Shown one piece after another: positions 22,123 through 34,307 of a stretch of DNA of 64,000 nucleotides; positions within the stretch are counted from its first letter, which is position 1, and every line of letters begins with the position of its first letter. Location: positions 72,785,264 to 72,849,263 of the forward strand of contig OZ024828.1 in assembly GCA_964016985.1 (NCBI GenBank), read 5' to 3'. Source of the stretch: Anodontia alba (Eukaryota; Mollusca; Bivalvia; Lucinida; Lucinidae). The notes under the pieces are model-generated. The model was not told the DNA's origin and did not search any database. It was given only the letters and a program-made list of their open reading frames with translations. The translations under genes and the position numbers were made by a program.

Positions 22123-22231
22123 GACCTCCGAACAAGTACATTTCAATCTTTGGTCTGACCTGGCAGAGTGCATATTAACATTTGAAAGTCTGACTGTCAC
22201 TTATCACGCCCTGTAAACCCTACAACATAGG

Positions 22232-22465
22232 AGAAACGGCTGAACGTAGGGAAAACGGAAACTGAAAACAGGGAAAACGGAAATTGAAAGTAGGCCGAAT
22301 GGAAATTGAACGTAAGGAAAAAAGGAAATCGAAAGTAGGAAAGACGTAGGGTAAACGGAAATTGAAAGTAGGGATAACGGAAATTGAATGTAGTCGAAAT
22401 GGAAGTCGAACGTAAAGAGAAATGGAAACTGGACGTAGGAAAAACGGAAAATGAACGTTCGTTAA
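22232..22465 (+). repeat. Imperfect tandem repeat, unit about 22-26 bp
   Basis: About nine units built on acggaaattgaaagtaggg with A-run length variation. The minus-strand 105-codon ORF with periodic FRYPYFQFPF-like residues is its shadow. Confidence 0.8.
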
Positions 22466-22920
22466 ACGCTCTCGTTGCTAAGTATTCGATGGCATTTCCA
22501 AAGACACTGGACAAGCAGTTTGACGCGGTAATTTTATATTCTTAATACGAAGTTTATGAGTTACCATCTAAGATTTCACCGTGCATAGGGCTTGAAAGAA
22601 ATCAAAGAAAGGTCTTCTTCGCTGCTTTGATTTGGTATTTTCATTATAAAAAGCGAAATCTAGCATCGCGTCTTAAAACTGACATTGGTGGTATTTCCGT
22701 TTATTTTATCCACGTTCAGCTATCTGTTCGTGATTTCAACATAAACAATATGTTAACTTCTCATCTGCTCAGTTTGGAGAAAAACACATGTGCACTTTAA
22801 AGGAATTTACGCTGATTTTTCAAAATAATTTAATGTGAAGCAAACCATGAAAATCGGTAACGTATGATTAACAGTCTTTCAGAGAACAGAACAGAAGACT
22901 CATGATGATTTTTATGTTAA
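22466..22920. other. No gene seen
   Basis: Unremarkable AT-rich sequence between two simple repeats. Confidence 0.5.
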
Positions 22921-22923
<3 letters not shown>

Positions 22924-22997
<74 letters not shown>

Positions 22998-23065
22998 AAG
23001 ATCAGTGCTGAAACACACACACACACAGAGACGCATGCACGCTCGCACGCTCGCAAGCACGCACG
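22924..23065. repeat. (TG)n followed by (CA)n
   Basis: About 70 bp of TG, a short unique gap, then ACACAC and a degenerate CGCACGC-rich tract. The two parts can pair with each other. Confidence 0.95.
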
Positions 23066-23428
23066 CACAAACACATAAACAAAAAGAAAATGATTATAAT
23101 GATAAAAATAACAGATTCGTCCCTGAGCGCTTAACATTATTAGAAACTCACAAGGGACTGTCACTCTGTCACCCTTGGGTCAATCCTTGTTCATTAGCAT
23201 CACTATCGGGGCGGGGATGTTGTTAATACAGTGCGTCATCCTTCGGATATGAACGTCAACTAGAGAGCCCCTGTGCAGGACGAGACGTCCCCCTGTGCAG
23301 GTTAAATACACTGTTATATATTGAGAGAAACGTTCTAAGTAGTGGTCCATCTGGCCCACTACCGTAATGACCGAATATGACTGAGCGCAGCCAATTAATA
23401 AAGAAAGAAATAAAATAGGAACAGACAA

Positions 23429-23608
23429 ATGAATGAATGAATGAATGAATGAATGAATGAATGAATGAATGAATGAATGAATGATTAAACGAACGAACCA
23501 ACACACAAACATACAAAGAATAAATACATATTTGAATGAATGAATGAATGAATGAATGAATGAATGAATAAATGAATGAATGAATGAATGAATGATTGAA
23601 TGAATCAG
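23429..23608. repeat. Two (GAAT)n arrays
   Basis: Tetranucleotide arrays at 23429-23484 and 23533-23608, separated by about 48 bp of related sequence (aacgaacgaacc). The 145-codon ORF with repeating SFIH residues is antisense to it and not a gene. Confidence 0.95.
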
Positions 23609-23789
23609 TTTATACATGAAAGTATTAACATCACATCACAGATCTGCTGGTGGTTACCGAATATATTCAATAATTGCATATACAGTTTGTTCAGAATGAT
23701 TTGATAAACCATTTTATGCCTACTTAATTCTTCTAGATAGTATCATTTCCATTTTAGCGGGTGTCAGGTTTGTCCATGGGCGAATACAA

Positions 23790-24425
23790 CCTAGAGTTTG
23801 TAATTGCTCCGTAAGCACTTTATCGAAGGTCATGGCCTGGTCCAATGTTGTTTTCCACTGACTGCCTAAAGCCAATGGGCGCATTATAAAAACACGCCTA
23901 TTCAAATACACTGAAAATTTTACCACCAAAAAAGGCAATTTTTCAGATAAAAAAATTCTGATATTTTTCATATTTCTGCACAACACATAGATTATGGGTA
24001 CTCGTTAGAACCGCCTCAAAGAGGCGGTTCTAATAAGTACCCACAATCAATGTTTCAGCAGAAATAAGAAAAATAATGTATACCCCTATAAACTCCTGTT
24101 TTACTTTATAAAAGTGGGGTTTAAGGGGGTCAAAATTATATAGGCATGTTTTCGTGATGGTAGATAACCTTCCTCTGACTGCTTAACCTGAATGGACGTA
24201 GACAATCTTAAAGTTCACCGTTGCTACGGAAGCACTTTATCAAAGGTAATGGACTTGTCCGAAGCTTTTTTTCTTTTGGCTGCTTGACGTGATTATATGT
24301 AAAAACCCGGGACCGGCTGAAACACTGTCTCGGCACACTATTGTTAAGCAGACAATCTGGAAGATTGCCAATATTCCGGCAGCATTTTATCAAAGAACAT
24401 GGAATGAATTCATAACTTCCATTTT
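23790..24425 (+). repeat. Tandem unit of about 130-140 bp split by a MITE
   Basis: The string (a)gcactttatcaaaggt and neighbours (caatct..aagtt, gacttgtcc) recur at about 23815, 24230 and 24375. Removing the MITE at 23882-24159 restores roughly even spacing. Confidence 0.55.
23882..24159 (-). repeat. Palindromic MITE family A, full copy, inverted
   Basis: Ends cattataaaaacacgcctat and ataggcatgttttcgtgatg. The hairpin core gttagaaccgcctc / gaggcggttctaa is present. Confidence 0.88.
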
Positions 24426-24429
24426 TAAA

Positions 24430-25725
24430 AAAAGACAATGGACGCATTGATACTGTTAAGCGCAATTAATTGTTTCGACGACTTGATAGCATGAGTTGGA
24501 CTTATTTCTGAAAATGAAAAATCAAATTTAGATTCACTGAAATAAGAAATAGTTCAAACTCTTCTGAATATTGTTGCTATTCACCTCTTGGGGAAAAAAT
24601 ACCATATTGTGAAAAGAGACTTGGAGGTATCCTATATGATTTATTGCATAAATGTCACTGTTTTCTTTACACAGAATACGTGCAGTTTACATTGTTTAAA
24701 TTTCTTATAAAACATACAAATGGTACAAAAATATTTCACGTGTTCCTTCTATTCATTTAGCAAAGATACGCGTTCACTCGCTAATGTGTGCTTATCGTAG
24801 CATCAGCTTTTTATGCAAGCTCATACTTGTTAGTATTATCATTCATTCTAACATGATGTCAACGTTTTCCCATGGCGCCTTATAGAAACGTCACTATGAT
24901 CAAACCACAATGATTCACATCGTCAACGTAGTACGCGCAAAAGAGCGCGTTTGATTGCGTCACAGGTAAATATTTACTTCTCGGGACTTCCGCTGCAAAA
25001 GAGTTCTTAAGAAAACATTGTAAAAATGGAATCTGTCCGACAACACTATGCGTTAGTCGTGATAAATTACAGTAGAGAAAACTGTTTCGTTTCTAACATA
25101 ATACAGAATGGAAAATTGACATTGTTGCCATGTTTCCCAAAGACCTTTTTTCCAACAGACTTCACGAGAAGTAAATGTTTACATGCGAAGTCATCAAACA
25201 CGCCCTTTTGCATGCACTACGTTGATGACGTAAATTACGGTGACGTTTCTATTAGACTTAACTTCATGTTAGACTAGGCTTTTGCAAACAGCGTAGATTC
25301 AGATGAGACCTCCAGGATCTGTGCTCTTTCAGATTCAGTCTTTCAGCTTTACATAGGGTATTTCCCCGATAAACTTCTTTCAGACCGATAGTTTGTTAAA
25401 AATATCAAAGCAGACGATAAACGTAGTCCGAAATTTGGCGCCGGATGAGTTCATACATGTACCTGGAAATTTAGACTCCGCCCATTGATAGCTTGAACAT
25501 TTAGAGTACCCTTGCTCCCAACACCCTCCCTAAGTTTGTACGAGCAAAGAATAGCAGGCATGATAGCAGATTACATGTACGAAAATAGCAAAAAAAAAAA
25601 AAAAAAAAAAGCAGAAATAGAAGAAAAACTAGAAAGAAGAAAAACAAAAACAGAGTTTTTCACGCACCCGACCATTGTGGGGCATTCAATTTGTACTAGA
25701 TTCCATTTTTAGCTTTTATCACATT
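24430..25725. other. Mostly unique DNA
   Basis: No repeats of the window's families except a half-hairpin near 25287 (gcaaacagcgtagattcaga) and a poly-A run at about 25590. One small ORF is listed separately. Confidence 0.5.
25026..25277 (+). CDS. Small hypothetical ORF (doubtful)
   Basis: 83 codons from an ATG with an acceptable context (aaaaATGG), in a stretch that is not obviously repetitive. The protein has three internal cysteines and a His/Asp-rich HYVDDVNYGD segment. I do not recognise it. TGACGT-type motifs lie inside and just upstream. It could be a first exon or chance. Confidence 0.15.
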   Translation: MESVRQHYALVVINYSRENCFVSNIIQNGKLTLLPCFPKTFFPTDFTRSKCLHAKSSNTPFCMHYVDDVNYGDVSIRLNFMLD

Positions 25726-25729
25726 TTTG

Positions 25730-25975
25730 GCTAAGTCAACAGACGATAAATTGGTGATTTGTTTTTCTCATTTTTTCCAGAAAACAGGATTTAACATTTC
25801 GTGCAAATTGTCTAATTCAGCAGACGACAAATTGATGTTATTTTTACTTATTTTCCCCATAAGACAGGATTTGACATATCATGCAAATCGATTCCATTGG
25901 AAACAATTTTCATGAAACGTTACAACCTGTTTTCTCGGAACAATAAGAAAAAAAAAATCAAAATGTCTGCTGAAA
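25730..25975. repeat. Palindromic repeat, GCAGACGACAAATT family
   Basis: Arms ttcagcagacgacaaattga and the inverse ending atcaaaatgtctgctgaa, with an aggatttgacatatcatgca string and its mirror inside. An extra partial arm precedes it at 25730. Confidence 0.65.
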
Positions 25976-26188
25976 ATCTTACCAAGAGTGCTAATTATTA
26001 CACTCAGAGCGTTTTGTTAAACAATTTATATATGCCTGTCAGCCATTTTGCTCGGCTTTTTTTTTTTATTTTGTTTCCTGTTTTAACACTTGTCCTGCTG
26101 AATTAATTAAGATGCCACACCATTTCTAATTTTCAGCCAATCAGATTACTTAATCCGGATTGTTGCTATCTATTAAAATACTTAATGA

Positions 26189-26248
26189 CAAACAGTGCAG
26201 ATCCAGATTAGTTGGCTTCTCCAACTGATCTGGATCTACACTGTTTGC
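26189..26248. repeat. Short hairpin element (CAAACAGTG.AGATC family)
   Basis: acaaacagtgcagatccaga, short centre, then inverse arm ending ggatctacactgtttgc. About 60 bp, nearly perfect stem. Confidence 0.85.
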
Positions 26249-26449
26249 AAAGGCAGGGTATATCAGGGTTCAGCAGGACAAGGGTTAATACATTTCGACC
26301 TGTCTCGATAAAGGTTAGTAATCTAAGTTCATATTGCCTTAAAACACAAATCACATCTGTAGCATTTTTTATGATTTTTCTAGGAAATAGTTTGTACTTT
26401 TACATTTATTTCATATCCTTTAAAGCACCCTAATAACAAGTGCAGCGGA

Positions 26450-26900
26450 CGACATTTTGATCTTTTTTTTGAGAAAATAAGACATACCATTATACGTAGA
26501 ATACAATTTAAATGAAATGTCAGGTTTTATTTCCTCTGAAAAATAATAATGTAAACAAATGTCCACTCGAATTTTGTTAGCACTTTAAGGGCTCAGTGTT
26601 TCCTTATACTGTCGATAGCTCACAAAAGGGAACCTTGGTCCGACTGCGAACAGGAAAGTTCCAGGTTAGCTTACGCATCGAAGCAGTCTTTTCATGTTCT
26701 TTGTTGTTCACCGGTACTTAGTATATATCATTTAGGCTCCTTAAAGTAACAAAAATCAAATGAATAGGATGACTCTCAGAATGATAAACTTCAATGGTTA
26801 CATTTTTGCTTAGTATGGACCATTTCATGTGGATCGGCTCATGCGTACGTTAAGGTCTTTATGATGTGTTGTACAACTGTACTTACAGGCAACTGTCTAA
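26450..26900. other. Weak palindromic remnant, otherwise nothing
   Basis: At 26450-26580 gcagcggacgacattttgat, an A-rich spacer and aaatgaaatgtcaggttt recall the GCAGACGACAAATT family. The remainder shows nothing. Confidence 0.4.
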
Positions 26901-26917
26901 ACTGTTTTGAATTTGAT

Positions 26918-26980
26918 TGTTTTGGGGTTTAACGACACGTCAACCCTTGTGGGTCATTTTGTGTCGTCTCCCAGAGAAAG
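26918..26980 (-). repeat. Truncated SINE or LINE tail
   Basis: On the minus strand gggttgacgtgtcgttaaac then cccaaaacaatc resembles the tail of the SINE at 27005-27316 (gggttgactgggccgtaaaa, then cctcaacacaaac). Confidence 0.45.
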
Positions 26981-27004
26981 TGAGGAAAGAAATAGAAGAG
27001 ATAG

Positions 27005-27316
27005 TTTTTGTTTGTGTTGAGGTTTTACGGCCCAGTCAACCCAATGGGGTCATGTCGAGCGCGGTCAGTTTACCTAACCACACATTTACTGGGCAGACTT
27101 AGTCCTCTAAGCGGTTAACCAGTATTACGGTGCACATTCTTTCGCCAGAAACTGACAACTGCCCTTCTTGAATCAGCGGAAGGGAGAGAAAGACCGTAGA
27201 AAATATTTCATGATCAATCTCCACGAAAGAATGTTGCTGACCTCGGCGGGGATTGAACCCGCGACCTCCTGGTCTCCAGTCGGACGGCGCATCCAACAGA
27301 GCCACCGAGGCCGGCT
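27005..27316 (-). mobile_element. tRNA-derived SINE
   Basis: The minus-strand 5' end (27311-27243) has a tRNA layout. The acceptor-like arms GCCTCGG and CCGAGGT pair with one wobble, an A-box-like TGGCTCTGTTGG follows, and the T arm GCGGG-TTCAATC-CCCGC is perfect and contains the B box GGTTCAATCCC. The anticodon arm does not fold properly, so this is not a working tRNA. A tail of about 240 bp follows, ending in ggccgtaaaacctcaacaca and an A-rich terminus. The 68-codon minus ORF over it (LLDAPSDWRPGGRGFNPR) is a translation of the tRNA part, not a gene. Confidence 0.8.
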
Positions 27317-27319
27317 AGG

Positions 27320-28610
27320 AGATGAAAGAGAGGGACAGGGAAGAAAGAGGAACACGAATAAAAGTAAAGAAACAGAAGAAATAAAACATTCCCCTAAACC
27401 CTTACCTGCTATAGGACAGCAGGTCTTGCCCAAATGTAATCCAGTATCAGTTGGACGCCCCAGTGACGTAAGATACACGACACTTTCGCCACACCCGACC
27501 ACCCCCAAACTGTTTGAATATCTTCCAAAAAGTGGTCTACGCTAAAAGGAAAGAATTTGCTTCCTTTTGGGAGCAAAATTCTTTCTTTAAAATGTGGACC
27601 ATTTTCACGAAAAGCTTTGAATGAAACGTGCATTAAAACAAGCAGAACATCATTTCAAAATCGTCTCCCTTGTAAAATCGGGCGGAAAAGCTACCGGGAG
27701 CATCCAGCCACCTTAATGGTTGTGGCGTATATATACGCCTGTTGCGTAGAACGTTTGTTAGACGGTAGTCTGTCAAAATGCAGAGGATGATGTCCCGACG
27801 TCGCCTGCCGCTCAGTATGTTTGCTTTGTTACCAATATGGATAGGGCTTTTTAAAGGTATTTTATTTCCTTCAATCCTCAAAGTGCTTATCACACCTACA
27901 ACAGACATTTTATTTTATTTTTTCGTTATTTTATTTTTTCCCTTCTTTTAGTTACATTTATTTATTTATTTGTTTACTTCATTTTATTTTTTATGGGGTG
28001 GAGGGGGTATTTTTTTTTTTCTTTTTTATTGCATTTTTATCTTGACAAGAAGGCTTGAAGTTTCATATGAATCGTCTGATCCGTAACACAATTCAAATGA
28101 AATGCCAAGTCTTGTTTTCTCACATAATAAATTAACTAATGCAATAGAATGGCGCCTGCTGCCACAATTTTCTTAACGCTTTTAGGATTGAAGTAGACAA
28201 TCGGGTTACAAAGGAAAAATAAATGTGTTATATTATAAAGTGGATTTGAAACTTCTGCGTTTATCACTCTTTTTGCGAAATCAGCAGACAACAAGCTACC
28301 GATATTTTTCAAATTCAATCTGTTTCTTAGAATGCAGGGCTTGAAAACTGATGTTAATTTAAATAAAACGCCAAGCAAAATTTTCTTAAAAAAGAAGAAA
28401 GAGAATCCTTTCAAAATAATCGTCCCCTGATATTTAGATGCAGCAACTTTAAGCATAAACAAATAAATGTCTTAATAAGATATAATCGGTTAGTCTTTTT
28501 TGACTGTTTTGTAGGGGCAAGCTTTATTACAACTGTCGAAGCGGACCGATTATACTTTACTATTAACCCATTTATCCCCTGTGTCCCCTAAACACGACAA
28601 TGACAAACAG
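27320..28610. other. Low-information region
   Basis: Short ORFs only. T-rich tracts at 27905-28030. Fragments at 28050-28170 and 28260-28410 (atcagcagacaac, aaatgaaatgccaagt) recall the GCAGACGACAAATT palindromes. Confidence 0.45.
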
Positions 28611-28612
28611 TG

Positions 28613-28669
28613 TAGCCTCAGGCCAGACGACGCAGAGTGCGGCGTTTTATCAGGATATACACTGTTTGC
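28613..28669. repeat. Short hairpin element
   Basis: acaaacagtgtagcctcagg and its inverse ending caggatatacactgtttgc. Partly decayed stem. Confidence 0.75.
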
Positions 28670-29003
28670 ATTAAATACAGGGATTACTATAAAACATGGT
28701 AATAAGAAGAACTAATCAGACAACCATTCTATTAGAAATTGACTTGTCAAAGACTTGAGGTAGAAGATTTTTGTCCACTCGGCATAATTGTGTTTTTGCC
28801 ACTTAACATGTTGCTTAAAATTTTCATTTTGAGACTGAGACGTCAACGCATACGCATAGCTCAAGGTTTCTAATGTAGCAGTCAAATCAGGAAACCCTAG
28901 AACGTACAAAACCTAATTGCAATTAGTTAAGTGAAATATAGCAACGATCAAAATTTCCGGTTTCATTCTACCATATGATCTGCCAAAGGTGGTATGTCGT
29001 TGC

Positions 29004-29283
29004 CATCACGAAAACATGCCTATATAATATTGACCCCCTTAAACCCCACTTTTATATAGTAAAACTGGGGTTTACAGGGGTATACTTTATTTTTCTTATT
29101 TCTGCTCAAAATCATAGATTGTAGGTACTCGTTAGAACCACCTCGCCGAGGTGGTTCTAACGAGTACCCACAATCTATGTTTTGAGCAGAACTATGAGAA
29201 ACATCAGAGTTTTTCATCTGAATTTTTTTCAGTTTTGGGAGGTGAAATTTTCTATATATTTGAATAGGCGTGTTTTCGTAATG
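29004..29283 (+). repeat. Palindromic MITE family A, full copy
   Basis: Ends catcacgaaaacatgcctat and gaataggcgtgttttcgtaa. The hairpin core gttagaaccacctcg / cgaggtggttctaac carries a compensated change in both arms. Confidence 0.9.
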
Positions 29284-30628
29284 TTTGATTAAAAACTACA
29301 ATTTAAGAACTTAAAAATGTATATCTATAAATTGTTACTCGACTTATTGTAGGTCAGTAGAAGTAATATAGGTCATTTCGATTATAGCGAGCATTTATTC
29401 GACCCCCTTTATTCGACAGATTGAGGATCTAATAATAATATCAAATTATATAATTGCAAGCAGTGATATCAGTGTATATCCGAAATAAATAAAAATGATG
29501 TTTTCACACAGTGAGAAGACACGGTAGTTTGACTTATAAAAAATAACATGATCATATTATTTTCACTCCTCGTTTTGGATTATTTCGGTTGCCTTCATTA
29601 TTTCATGTTTTGTCAGATGACGTTAGTTATGGCGTCAGAAGCGTGCATTTACGTGTAAACAATGAAATAAATAGATTTTTTATCAGGGAAAATCATACAA
29701 TTTTTCATCATGTGTAATGAAAACATTCAAATTTTCACTCGTGCTTCGCACTCGTGAAAATACTAATGTTTTCATTGCACTCGATGAAAATATTTATGGT
29801 ATTCAGATTAAAAGAGTAAATACCCTCTCTTTAACTTAATTGTATTCTAATAGTTATTCTAGCTTTTTCTCATTATGATTTTCACTGCATTTAACCAGTA
29901 CGTCTTGTACCAGTACTACAGTTGTATGATACGTCTTGCGAAAAATCGGTACAATTCCGGAATTATCATGCGCAAAGAAGGAATTCTCACTTTGTTGCTA
30001 AAGAAGCTTCTGCAAAACAATTCCGAAATTTCTCTGCGCAAACTGAGTCCCTTTTATATGCGAGTCCGAGTAAATCATGTTTCAGCATCTGTATGGAGCG
30101 AATGGCCCGGAACCGATGCACTTGTTATATAGCCGGCTTACACACAGCGCATTCAATCAGCTGGGTTTTAATTTCGTAAGGCGATTTCTAACACAGTTGC
30201 ATAGTACAAGAGACTTAAAACGCAATAAAGTTTTGTAAAGTGTTTTATATCACCGGTTTTCGTTTTGTTGATAATTACAACATTGTATAACGTAATACGG
30301 TTTGAAATGATACGCGATACGATATAAACTTTGATTATAACGACTTTTAAGCATATGGTTATCAGAATTTTGAATACAGAATTGGATGGTATTAATTGCA
30401 TTCGACAAAAAATATTAAATACGTGTGGCTGAACTGACAAGAGAAAATTTCCATCTACTGTCATTCGAAGACGATTCTTATAATGTGGATATTTTAACAC
30501 AACTTCATATTCTTCGCAGTTCAGTTTTTAATTCGCTACTTAAAGGCAATTCGGGTATCAGTAACAATAACTCTTGCAAGACATAATCACATTTTACCTT
30601 ATAATTTGAGTTTCTATTATCCTATTTA
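29284..30628. other. AT-rich DNA with one imperfect hairpin
   Basis: At about 29711-29785 ttttcactcgtgcttcgcac and flanks (aatgaaaacatt / aatgttttcatt) form an imperfect hairpin. Two overlapping 85-codon ORFs at 29875-30179 show no motif. Confidence 0.45.
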
Positions 30629-30906
30629 CATTACGAAAACGTGCCTATTCAGATATACTGAAAAGTCTACCACCAAAAAAAGAAAATTTTCAGATAAAAA
30701 ATTCTGATATTCTTCACAATTCTGCTCAAAACATAGATTGTGGATATTCGTTAGAACCGCCTCGCCGAGACGCTTATAACGAGTACCCACAATCTATGTT
30801 TTTGAGCGGAAATAAGAAAAATAATGTATACCCCTGTAAACCCCAGTTTTACTATATAAAAGTGGGGTTTAAGGGGGTCAAAATTATATAGGTATGCTTC
30901 CTGATG
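30629..30906 (-). repeat. Palindromic MITE family A, full copy, inverted
   Basis: Ends cattacgaaaacgtgcctat and ggtatgcttcctgatg (diverged). The central hairpin has one decayed arm (ccgcctcgccgagacgctta). Confidence 0.88.
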
Positions 30907-31585
30907 TATCTGAAACTTGCACATATACATTGATTTGACATTGAAATGCAATTATTATATTAAGATAAAAATGTTTTAATCTATCATGGGTTATTGTCCC
31001 TGATTACTATTTTACTATTGTGTTACGTATATGGGGAAAACTGTTCTTAACTAGTAATAATGCAATATATCTTAACAATCTATTTCTAACATAACAGAAA
31101 ACTTATTATGTAACCTTGCTATGACAGACTGCATCCCATAGCTGCGTCTGACATATAGGGTATTTATTCTTGCAGGAGTAAATGTCCCTGAATTATAGCA
31201 TTAATGTGGCAAAAATGGGTAAAATTCATGTTTTAATTTAATAATTTTCATACTGAAGATCAGGTTGCAATAAAATTTGTATGGTAGTATCCGTTTGAAA
31301 AATCCTCACAACTAGTACACCGGCTGAAATAAAACAGTGTGTAGGGCATTTGTTGCCCTTGACTTAGCAATTTTAGGTGTTATAATTACAAAAATACAAT
31401 CTTTAAACTCATCCAGTCTTCTAAATGTGGAACGCATGCATAAAATCTAGACTAAGTATAAGTTTTACTTTATTAGACAAATACTGCAATATGATATATT
31501 AATTACAAATAAAAATTATATTTGTACAATTTTAATCACATTTTATCATACTGAGCATATGTTCCTAGGGGTTGGGTAACAGTTC
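30907..31585. other. No gene seen
   Basis: AT-rich. Nothing recognised. Confidence 0.5.
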
Positions 31586-31618
<33 letters not shown>

Positions 31619-31624
31619 TATATA
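31586..31624. repeat. (AT)n microsatellite
   Basis: About 38 bp of TA with one C interruption. Confidence 0.95.
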
Positions 31625-31633
31625 GAGGATCTT

Positions 31634-31765
31634 ACATGAGTGGTCATTTAATATGAAATTTATGAAACGAGTTTGGGTAATTTCTGTATTTTGCGAGCTT
31701 TAGCGAGCAAAATACCGAAATTACCCAACGAGTTTCATAAATTTCATATTAAATGATCACGAATG
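31634..31765. repeat. Imperfect palindrome of about 130 bp
   Basis: gtcatttaatatgaaattta, tgaaacgagtttgggtaat and ttttgcgagc are mirrored after a short loop. A half copy with the same right arm is at 58845-58925. Confidence 0.8.
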
Positions 31766-31789
31766 TAAGATTCTGTTTATCACATGGCC

Positions 31790-32665
31790 CTTCCGATGAC
31801 AAAAAATGCACAAAATATATTTTAAAGATAACGGCTTTCCATAGCTAAGCGGAACAACTCACTACCAAGAATTCAATAGTACTACGCAACAAAAATAGTT
31901 CGCATAAGTACCGAAAATAACTAGAAACAAGATAAATATGGCATTTTTTACTTCGTTAAACTGAAGGAAATAATGATGATTTTTATTTGAGCTAATAAAT
32001 ATTTCATTTGAGTAAATCAATTCAAAACTAAATATTCCTTTGAACAACGACATTCAGCGAGTCAATACGTCACTGAGAATGAGTAGGGAAATCCCCCACA
32101 GTCAGATGTCGTATTTAAAGGTCACTGACCTTGATCAATATAGTTTTATGCCGTGGTTGACACACTCAAGTAAACGACAGATTTCAAAACTATAAAACAT
32201 TTAACTGTAGTTTGGATTTTAATTTGACACATTTATTGACTATCTGAGTCATGTCATCCTCCAATGTTTTTTGGAGGAGGTGATTTTTTTTTTCATTGAC
32301 GGTTTGACGATATCGATGTTGAGATCTCGAGTGCCTCCAAATATGTTGCGGGAAAACATCGAATTTTTACCACCATGAATATTTCTGGTAATCGTGTTAT
32401 TCACATTGTGATTGTTTTGTGTCTTCTCCCTCCATCGGTCTGACATTTATCGTTCATCTCAAAATCATCACAAAACAGAAGGTAGGATCTGTTTCAAAAG
32501 TAAAGGTTGTATCGGCGAACGCAGACACCATCTTGGTTGCTATCAATAAGCGGTGTAATACGAATATTAATTAGGGTAATTAGGCTAACCAATGGGAAGC
32601 CTTGCAGGTGTTATAACACGTGTGGTTATATGATTTTTATGACATGGGTTATTTCACTGAATAAC
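31790..32665 (-). repeat. Dispersed 0.85-kb repeat (inverted partner of 55480-56290)
   Basis: Aligned by eye over its whole length with the plus-strand copy at 55.5-56.3 kb. It includes an ATG in the context accaagATGG, followed by a shared first coding stretch (SAFADTTFTFETDP after the start), after which this copy is shifted. It ends at an (TA)n tract. Confidence 0.75.
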
Positions 32666-32676
32666 GTGACGGTCAT

Positions 32677-32678
<2 letters not shown>

Positions 32679-32746
<68 letters not shown>

Positions 32747-32791
32747 ATATATATATGTCATATATATATATATGTGATATATATATGTCAT

Positions 32792-32840
<49 letters not shown>
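32679..32840. repeat. Compound (TA)n with GTGATA/GTCA interruptions
   Basis: About 160 bp of TA broken by gtgatatatatatgtca blocks that repeat three times. The 60-77 codon YIYIYI ORFs are artefacts. Confidence 0.95.
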
Positions 32841-32842
<2 letters not shown>

Positions 32843-34200
32843 CAACATACGATTTTAAAGCAATACTGACCTTTTGAAATCGTTCAACATATAAAAATGT
32901 CTTCAATTATTTAGAAACATAGAAGCTTCCTATTTCGGGGGTTGGGTTAATTATCATTATATCGTTTCACATGTGGTGAATTTTTATGCTATTTCAAAAT
33001 AATACTACACAATAAGTAGTAATTATTGTTTGAAAGTTTTATGAATTTTTATTGTTGGGAAGTGTCTTTAATATTCAAATATTTAGTACTTTCCGTTAAA
33101 CTACAATAAATTTTCACCATTTTGTAGACAACTATGTTGATTATTAGGTATATTAAAGTTTGCCTTACATCTGTAAGACTTTTCTGCACTTTGCATATTC
33201 TGATGCCATTCTGTTGCAATAACTGAAGGTATCTCATAGGTGTAAGTTGCTGCGTTAGAATATTTTTTTAGAAGAGCTTTGAAGAAAAATGCCCAAGGGG
33301 ATACGTCTTTGAAGCACCAGAACTCTGATACCAGGCAGTGACTTCATCTTTTTACTATTTAACAACTTTTACAATGAAATGGAAAAGCAGAAGGCCGAAT
33401 TTAAAGAATATCAATTGTTGGAATTCAAAGCTGCACGTAGTGACCTTAAATGTTTAGACTGGCCCCGCAATCTTCAAAGAATGATCTTTTAACTATGCTC
33501 TTATTCAGAGTCGTGATTTGCACAAACTAAATGTAGACTGGTTCCTGTTTCCAGTGACAAAATATTTATTCTTATACTCCTGTTTGATACATCCACTAAA
33601 TAAAAAACAAAATGATACCATAACTTAAAAGACTGATCACTCTAGAAAACGGTAGAAAGTTTACTTGAAGTGCAGTTTGCATGCGAAATTTGATAGGAAA
33701 ACAATGTACTCTCCCTTGAATGCAAAAAAAAAAAACATCCTTAGTGTCACGCTTGGCTTCATGTTTGCATATGCGCATGAGGAAAAAAACGTTCTGCTTT
33801 CCCAGGGAGAAATCTGTAGAATTATATCTTTCCTATAGCCCCGTTTTTTGCAACATGTTAGCCATCTAGCAATGGCAGCGTTACTCTGTAACACCTGGTA
33901 CATACGTTACTCGTCAAAAATATAGATACTTCAAGCAAATATTAAAACCTAAAAAAATTGTAGAACCTATGAATAAATTTACAAATGGATTTAATCGTAA
34001 AATTAAGCAAATGCAGAACTGCAAATATGAACCTAGTTTTACCCTGTGTAACGTACGTTACTTTTTTTGATTCAACCCTGTATTATTGATAGATGTACCT
34101 AAATTAGTGACTTAAAACTTTTGCTTTGAGAACTTGGTCCAACTGTGTTTATTGTTTGAAAGAGTATTAATTTACTGTTCCAAACCTGTTAACATTATAT
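32841..34200. other. No gene seen
   Basis: Short ORFs only (62, 60 and 80 codons on the minus strand at 33049-33903) without motifs. Confidence 0.5.
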
Positions 34201-34207
34201 TTCTATC

Positions 34208-34251
34208 TACTGCTGAATTAGCCCAGAGAGTGGTAAAGGTTAAGGGATCAA

Positions 34252-34307
<56 letters not shown>

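Noticed and set aside
22197..22514. 105-codon Phe/Tyr/Ser-rich ORF
   Set aside because: Shadow of the 22-26 bp tandem repeat at 22232-22465.
23180..23617. 145-codon ORF rich in repeated SFIH residues
   Set aside because: Antisense to (GAAT)n arrays; periodicity comes from the tetranucleotide.
27243..27311. A functional tRNA gene
   Set aside because: Acceptor and T arms fold, but the anticodon and D arms do not, and the sequence continues into a SINE tail.
32654..32906. Tyr-Ile repeat proteins
   Set aside because: Translation of (TA)n.
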